From JACQID01 sp035289125 (GTDB lineage Archaea > Aenigmatarchaeota > Aenigmatarchaeia > GW2011-AR5), in the NCBI GenBank assembly GCA_035289125.1, contig DATDXW010000012.1, positions 1 through 10,311 of the forward strand: DNA of 10,311 bases, read 5' to 3'. Under the pieces are notes generated by a model. The model was not told the origin of the DNA, made no database searches, and saw nothing but the letters and a program-made list of their open reading frames with translations. Position numbers and translations under genes: made by a program. Of the stretch, positions 6,324-10,311 are shown piece by piece; positions within the stretch are counted from its first letter, which is position 1; each line of letters starts with the position of its first letter.

Positions 6324-6560
6324 TTAGTTCTCGTGGAGTCTAATAAAGCTTTGATGTTCCCGGCGAAAACTGCGCTCTATACGTTCACCAAGCCCGAATC
6401 GTATAAGAACCACGAGCAAAGCGCAAACCAATAGGGCATATAGCGGGAAGGCATAATATTCCAGCGTCCATACGGTTATCGTCGCCAGCGCGATGGCAAA
6501 GCTTATCGCGGCGAGCAGGTAAGGCGTATAGCTTTCGGTTTCCGGCGCGAAGTACGTCAT
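6324..6560 (-). CDS. Small two-helix membrane protein, hypothetical
   Basis: A 78-residue protein with two predicted membrane helices (about 12-33 and 37-56) and a basic, hydrophilic C-terminal tail containing GERIERSFRREH. The ATG overlaps the TGA of the upstream methyltransferase as ATGA, and the stop lies 4 bases before the M50 protease start, so it is the middle gene of a three-gene unit. Base composition matches the M50 gene, not the AT-rich methyltransferase. Because of the coupling it could be a partner or substrate of the protease, but nothing in the sequence proves that. I recognise no family. Confidence 0.7.
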   Translation of the reverse strand: MTYFAPETESYTPYLLAAISFAIALATITVWTLEYYAFPLYALLVCALLVVLIRFGLGERIERSFRREHQSFIRLHEN

Positions 6561-7240
6561 TTTTTATCTGCGATTACTATGATACCTTTACAACTAAATC
6601 TATAAACAAAACCTCGCGTCTTGATTTCTTCCGCCGGAACTTCTAATTCTATAATTCGAACTTTACAATTTTTCAACAATTCTTTAATAAATTTTCTGGC
6701 TTCTTCAAGTTTATACTGCGGCTCGGATTTTATAATGTAAAATTTTCCGTTAGGAAGAATACGCTTGATATCCGTTGCAAAGTCAATAAGGATTCTTCCG
6801 CTTGGTTTCAAAATTCTATCAATTTCAGAAAAAATCTGCCGCAAAATTTCTTTTGGAAAAAGATGTAGAGTGCCTGTGCAAAACACGCCATCGAATGAGT
6901 TGCCTTCAAATGGGATTTTTTTGGTAACATCAAAAACTTTAGTTTCTAACTTTTCTTTGCATTTATCAGACGTGTTTTGCCATAATTTTGCAAGAGCGTT
7001 TTCATCAATATCGGAAGCAATAACAAAATCGGCTTTTTCCAGCAAGTTTGAGTTGTAGCGACCGTCACCTGCAGCAAGATTCAGCCATTTGCCAATAATT
7101 CCAGTCTTTTTCAAAAGTTCCAAAGTGCCTTTATCCCCAGTTCCCCAGATAGAAGTTTTATCAGTTTTTGAATAATCAATGCCCTCAGTAAAGATATGTT
7201 TTTCTTCGTCTGGTTCGTGAGGTTTTGTTATCTTCTTCAT
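6557..7240 (-). CDS. Class I SAM-dependent methyltransferase, AT-rich
   Basis: A soluble 227-residue protein of the Methyltransf_11 type. Motif I reads LNLAAGDGRYNS, motif II VIASDIDENAL, then PFEGNSFDGVFCTGTLHLFP (motif IV region) and LKPSGRILIDF (post-motif). The substrate cannot be read; small molecules, lipids and proteins are all possible for this fold. The gene is clearly AT-rich: the lines 6661-6720 and 6841-6900 contain 16 and 24 G+C out of 60, while 5941-6000 in the M50 gene contains 42. Codons favour AAA, ATT, TTT and AAT, unlike the neighbours. That points to recent acquisition, although its stop overlaps the next start by 4 bases. The ATG at 7240 is supported by a TATA-like box about 28 bases upstream. 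Confidence 0.85.
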   Translation of the reverse strand: MKKITKPHEPDEEKHIFTEGIDYSKTDKTSIWGTGDKGTLELLKKTGIIGKWLNLAAGDGRYNSNLLEKADFVIASDIDENALAKLWQNTSDKCKEKLETKVFDVTKKIPFEGNSFDGVFCTGTLHLFPKEILRQIFSEIDRILKPSGRILIDFATDIKRILPNGKFYIIKSEPQYKLEEARKFIKELLKNCKVRIIELEVPAEEIKTRGFVYRFSCKGIIVIADKK

Positions 7241-7262
7241 AATATCATCATGTATTCAAGGA

Positions 7263-7275
7263 CTTTTTATAAAAC
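7263..7275 (-). promoter_or_regulatory. TATA box for the AT-rich methyltransferase operon
   Basis: On the minus strand this reads GTTTTATAAAAAG, a near-consensus archaeal TATA box centred about 28 bases upstream of the ATG at 7240. It probably drives the methyltransferase, the 78-residue protein and the M50 protease as one unit. Confidence 0.5.
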
Positions 7276-7295
7276 GTTCAATTAAGCGACCCATA

Positions 7296-7318
7296 GCAAT
7301 AAAAATCGTTTTTATTGC
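7296..7318. promoter_or_regulatory. 23-bp dyad over the archaeosortase promoter
   Basis: GCAATAAAAA (7296-7305) and TTTTTATTGC (7309-7318) are exact inverted repeats around TCG. The right arm holds the TTTTTATT box centred about 26 bases before the ATG at 7338. The left arm is the same box facing the other way. The dyad could be an operator, a bidirectional TATA element, or a hairpin with a T tract acting as terminator. Confidence 0.55.
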
Positions 7319-7337
7319 ATTGAGAGCATATGGTAGC

Positions 7338-7895
7338 ATGGCAAAACACGGCATAGTGAGAATAGACCGTGCAACCGTCCGCTTCATCGCGCGGCTTCTC
7401 GTGTTTTCGTTGCCTACGCTGCTGATAATCGCCACAGGCTACGAGTTCGCGCCGCTCATGAACGTCACGCACTTTCTTGCGTTCACGCTTCTACAGGCGA
7501 CCGGCGTCCCTGTCGTGAGCAGCGGCTCGTTGATAACCGTGCCCGTGGAAGGCGGAACGTGGGCGGCTTACGTCAGCTGGGACTCGTCGGGCTGGAAGAG
7601 CCTGCTCCTCTTCTTCGCGCTCATTATGGCAACAGAAGCGCCGCTGCGGCGGAGACTGGAAGGGTTGGCATTGCTTCCCATAATCTACGGCGCTAACGTC
7701 GTTAGGGTCTGGTTCATGTTCTTTTACGTCCACATCTTCGGGCTTGGCTACTACGAAATCATCCACGGGACGCTCTGGAGCTGGGGCATGATTGTCTTTA
7801 CGCTCGCACTTTGGCTTTCATGGAGGCACTGGATGGAGAAATACGCAAAAGCAAGCAATAATATGGGATACGCACTCGCGAAGCGAAGGGTATAA
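7338..7895 (+). CDS. Minimal exosortase/archaeosortase-like membrane protein with Ser at the Cys site
   Basis: An integral membrane protein of 185 residues with about five or six helices. The family contains transpeptidase-like enzymes that process C-terminal sorting signals of surface proteins using a Cys-Arg-Arg/His site. The family layout is visible: the first catalytic motif aligns as WDSSGWKS (81-88), where typical members read ACSGxxS, followed by GANVVRV with Arg123 and IIHGTLWSWG with His143. The Cys is therefore replaced by Ser83, while Arg and His remain. The ATG at 7338 is preferred over an upstream in-frame TTG at 7320, because a TATA-like box is centred about 26 bases before it and the TTG overlaps the promoter. 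No protein in the window shows a matching C-terminal sorting signal, so targets lie elsewhere. The family call is by motif; catalysis is uncertain. Confidence 0.72.
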   Translation: MAKHGIVRIDRATVRFIARLLVFSLPTLLIIATGYEFAPLMNVTHFLAFTLLQATGVPVVSSGSLITVPVEGGTWAAYVSWDSSGWKSLLLFFALIMATEAPLRRRLEGLALLPIIYGANVVRVWFMFFYVHIFGLGYYEIIHGTLWSWGMIVFTLALWLSWRHWMEKYAKASNNMGYALAKRRV

Positions 7896-7899
7896 AAAC

Positions 7900-7908
7900 A
7901 ATAAATAC
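7900..7908 (+). promoter_or_regulatory. TATA-like box for the coiled-coil gene
   Basis: AATAAATAC begins 5 bases after the archaeosortase stop and is centred about 26-27 bases before the ATG at 7931. There is no SD, so the coiled-coil gene is probably expressed from its own leaderless mRNA. Confidence 0.4.
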
Positions 7909-7930
7909 CGCCCAAAACAAATACAATCCA

Positions 7931-10213
7931 ATGGAAGACCTCCGGAACATAAGCACGCATCTTGACAACCTTGAAGCCAAGCTTAGGAATACTTTTGTGG
8001 AAATAGACACGAGAATAGCGCGACTGGAAGGCATGAAAGAAGGCGGCTCCGAAGAGCGGATGCAAGAGCTTGAGGACCTGATGCTTCTTATTCAGGTGGA
8101 TAACGCGAAGCTGAAGGAAACAGGCGGGGAGCACGGCACGCTTGTCGCCACTGATAATAAGGGAGTCGATGAGCGGCTGTCCGCAATAGAATCGGATATC
8201 GCTAATCTCAGGAAAAGCAGCCCTGCTTTCCACGACACTGACGAACGTGAAAGACTGAGCGAGATTGAAAAAAGAATAGAGGCGCTTTCCGAACCGAAAG
8301 GAAAATTCTCGTTCAAAAAGGAGCTATCGTCTATCAAATCCGGCGACTTGCGCGGCGTGGAGTCACGACTGGATACACTGGAAAAGCACTTGGGCGAAGC
8401 TGACGGCAAAAGCATCGTGCCAACTGAGCTCTACGACAAGATAGCGGCACTGGAGGAACAGATAGAAAACGCCGCGCCTTCGACAGCGCTGGAAAAAAGG
8501 CTACAAAGCGTGGAGCAAAGGCTTCGCCAACCCGACACCGTCTCCAAGGGCGACGTCAAGAATTATATTGATAAGCTGCTCGCAATCAAGGAAGAAGTCC
8601 AGCAGGATATGGAGAAGCTCTCTTCAATGAAGAACGAGCTTCAGCAATTCTCCTCGACGCGCAGCGAGATAGAAAAGAAGCTCGGCAACGTGGAAGTGAA
8701 CGCCGAGCGCGCCAATGCGTTTTACGCCAAGGCAAAAAGCATAGAGGAAGCGTTGGACAGGAAAATGGAGGAGCTAAACGCATTTGCCAGAAACGTGGAG
8801 GGCAAGGTATCCGGAAGCCTGACCGAAATGGAGAGAGCCCGCAAGGGAGTGGATGCGAAGATAGATTCCATGGAGGAAAAAATACAAGCGCGGCTTGTGC
8901 GCTTGGACGCAGTGAAAGAGTCTCTTGATAACAAATTCAAGGAAATACAGGCGCGGGTGGGCGAACTGAAAGAGCTTGAGTCCAAAGTCGCGCGGCTTGC
9001 GGCATTGAAACCGGAGCATGACCCGGCGTCAGACAAAGTTGCGCGCGCCATGCGCGAACTTCAGGAACGCTTTGAAGAAGAATCTACAATGCGCGCCTCC
9101 GTGGACAAGGCCATTCAGGAAATAAAGAAAAGGCTGGGCGATGTTGACAAAGCAAAGAAAGAAATAGAGAACCAGCGGGCCACTGCCATGGACATGGCGA
9201 AGGGCTCATGGAATTATGCCAGCAATCTTGAGAAGCGGATAGCTGAACTTGAGCGCGAACTGGTGAAGATGGACAACCTGCGGATGGAGATTGACAACGA
9301 AACCGCGAACCGCCTGGCAACGGAAAAGGATTTCGACGACGTGAAAAAGAAGATAACCTCCCTTGATAAGGGCATGATGCGGCTCTTCCGCGAGGGCGGC
9401 GCTCCTGCAGCGAAGATTGATACTGAAAAGAAAATAGAAGATGCAATAAGCAACAGGATGAAGGAAATGCAGGCGAAGCTCGCTGGTATGGTCAACGCCA
9501 CGAGTGATATCACACAGTTGGCAAAAATAAAGGAGGAATCCAATAAGTTTTCGCTAATGCAGAATGACGTGAAAGAGTTGCGGGCACGTCTAGAAGAAGA
9601 ATCCGCGCTTCGCGCATCGCTCGCCAAAAGCATTTCGCAAAACAGCGTGTTTGCGCATAACGATGACTACTCATCAAGGCGTAGTAATGCGCTGGAAAAG
9701 GAGATAAGCGGCGCGACCGCGCCGGCGAAAGAGCGTATTATGAAAGAACATATTGCAATAAGACCTGATAATTCCGAAATCCTATCCGAAATAGATAGGC
9801 ACATGTCAGACTTCAAGAATCAGATGAACGCGGTGCGCTCCAAGGTTCTGCAGGAAGGCGAACAATTTTCCCAGTTCGTTAAGGATAGTGACATCGTAAA
9901 GCTCCGCAACGAAATACAGGAGCATCACCAGACGCTAAAAAGCATAGACAAGAAGATAGAGAAGAGCGCGACGAAGTTCTTTGCGGAGAATCTGGAAGAG
10001 TTCGCAAAAGCCCTGGACATGAATATGCCGGCATTCGTCACTCGTGACCGCTACGAACAGGACATGAAACGCATTGATGGCACGCTGAAGAACATATCCG
10101 CGCCGGACATCGCGCCGCTCTACGACAGGATGGATATGCTTGAGCGCGACGTCGGCCAGCTCGTACTCTCCTTGCGCACGATGCTCATGCGCGTGCCGAT
10201 TGTCATTGAATAA
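7931..10213 (+). CDS. Long coiled-coil protein, function unknown
   Basis: A 760-residue, highly charged protein, nearly all heptad-like helix, with no signal peptide, membrane helix, Walker A motif or Cys pair that I can see. It is not a recognisable SMC or Rad50, which would carry ATPase head motifs. Short breaks rich in Gly, Pro or Ser (around 65-75, 95-100, 120-135 and 600-640) split it into segments. The middle holds three diverged copies of one segment, starting near residues 374 (MRELQERFEEESTMRAS), 447 (MDNLRMEIDNETANRLAT) and 547 (VKELRARLEEESALRAS); the first and third are the closest. The last 20 residues are more hydrophobic (VLSLRTMLMRVPIVIE). A structural, scaffold or tether role is likely in general terms, but no specific function is supported. 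It follows the archaeosortase by 35 bases. Confidence 0.85.
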   Translation: MEDLRNISTHLDNLEAKLRNTFVEIDTRIARLEGMKEGGSEERMQELEDLMLLIQVDNAKLKETGGEHGTLVATDNKGVDERLSAIESDIANLRKSSPAFHDTDERERLSEIEKRIEALSEPKGKFSFKKELSSIKSGDLRGVESRLDTLEKHLGEADGKSIVPTELYDKIAALEEQIENAAPSTALEKRLQSVEQRLRQPDTVSKGDVKNYIDKLLAIKEEVQQDMEKLSSMKNELQQFSSTRSEIEKKLGNVEVNAERANAFYAKAKSIEEALDRKMEELNAFARNVEGKVSGSLTEMERARKGVDAKIDSMEEKIQARLVRLDAVKESLDNKFKEIQARVGELKELESKVARLAALKPEHDPASDKVARAMRELQERFEEESTMRASVDKAIQEIKKRLGDVDKAKKEIENQRATAMDMAKGSWNYASNLEKRIAELERELVKMDNLRMEIDNETANRLATEKDFDDVKKKITSLDKGMMRLFREGGAPAAKIDTEKKIEDAISNRMKEMQAKLAGMVNATSDITQLAKIKEESNKFSLMQNDVKELRARLEEESALRASLAKSISQNSVFAHNDDYSSRRSNALEKEISGATAPAKERIMKEHIAIRPDNSEILSEIDRHMSDFKNQMNAVRSKVLQEGEQFSQFVKDSDIVKLRNEIQEHHQTLKSIDKKIEKSATKFFAENLEEFAKALDMNMPAFVTRDRYEQDMKRIDGTLKNISAPDIAPLYDRMDMLERDVGQLVLSLRTMLMRVPIVIE

Positions 10214-10221
10214 TCATTTAC

Positions 10222-10245
10222 TTGCGTTGGCCATTATCCAAGCAA
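10222..10245. terminator. Possible shared hairpin between convergent genes
   Basis: TTGCGTTGG (10222-10230) pairs with CCAAGCAA (10238-10245), with one bulged base and a 7-base loop. It lies between the coiled-coil stop and the 3' end of the facing gene and overlaps the latter's stop codon. There is no strong T tract, so this is a weak call. Confidence 0.25.
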
Positions 10246-10311
10246 ATCAATGAGTTCTTTGGCCGATTTTATCAAAGCCGCTTTCCATGAAAACCCGTTG
10301 ACGGTTTTTCC
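10234..10311 (-). CDS. 3' end of a convergent gene, unidentified
   Basis: A minus-strand frame is open from the window edge to a TAA at 10234-10236. Its last 25 residues include VNGFSWKAALIKSAKELIDLLG, an amphipathic helix pattern typical of a real protein C terminus. It converges on the coiled-coil gene with 20 bases between the stops. It is too short to identify. Chance openness over 25 codons is possible. Confidence 0.5.
   Translation of the reverse strand, partial: GKTVNGFSWKAALIKSAKELIDLLG

Overview
The window looks archaeal and most likely comes from a DPANN-type archaeon, perhaps on the Micrarchaeota/Diapherotrites side. Supporting signs are an RtcB RNA ligase close to an archease, a minimal exosortase/archaeosortase-like protein, an archaeal-type site-2 protease, and TATA-like boxes about 26 bases upstream of start codons, which predicts leaderless mRNAs. 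Genes inside transcription units instead carry Shine-Dalgarno (SD) sequences. The phylum is a guess. TGA, TAA and TAG are all used as ordinary stops.

Region 1 (1-4554, plus strand). The window opens inside rtcB, with about 90 N-terminal residues missing or scrambled. Next come a lipoprotein with a probable degenerate M23 (LytM-like) fold, then a tight cluster of archease, a 10-helix EamA/DMT transporter and a membrane-anchored FAM173/ATPSCKMT-like methyltransferase. RtcB and archease form the RNA-ligation pair used for tRNA splicing; the lipoprotein sits between them with its own promoter.

Region 2 (4555-5092). This 538-base interval holds no conventional gene but is not empty. It contains a 20-bp perfect palindrome followed by a roughly 50-bp direct repeat bounded by GACGC/GCGTC arms. 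Further along are a TATA-driven element that could be a 23-codon leaderless ORF or a structured RNA, and a 21-residue Lys-rich, CxxC-ending micro-ORF on the minus strand with both a TATA box and a good SD.

Region 3 (5093-7240, minus strand). The order of transcription is an AT-rich class I methyltransferase, a 78-residue two-helix membrane protein (ATGA overlap), then an M50 site-2 protease with a PDZ domain. The methyltransferase has clearly lower G+C than everything around it and is probably acquired.

Region 4 (7241-10311). A divergent promoter region with a 23-bp dyad over a TATA box leads into a minimal archaeosortase-like membrane protein. Its expected catalytic Cys is replaced by Ser (DSSGWKS), while the Arg and His are kept. 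A 760-residue coiled-coil protein with three diverged internal repeats follows. The last 78 bases are the 3' end of a convergent gene.

The items most worth a second look are the Ser-type archaeosortase, the FAM173-like methyltransferase next to a transporter, the repeat/small-transcript interval, and the archease that lacks two usually conserved metal-site residues.
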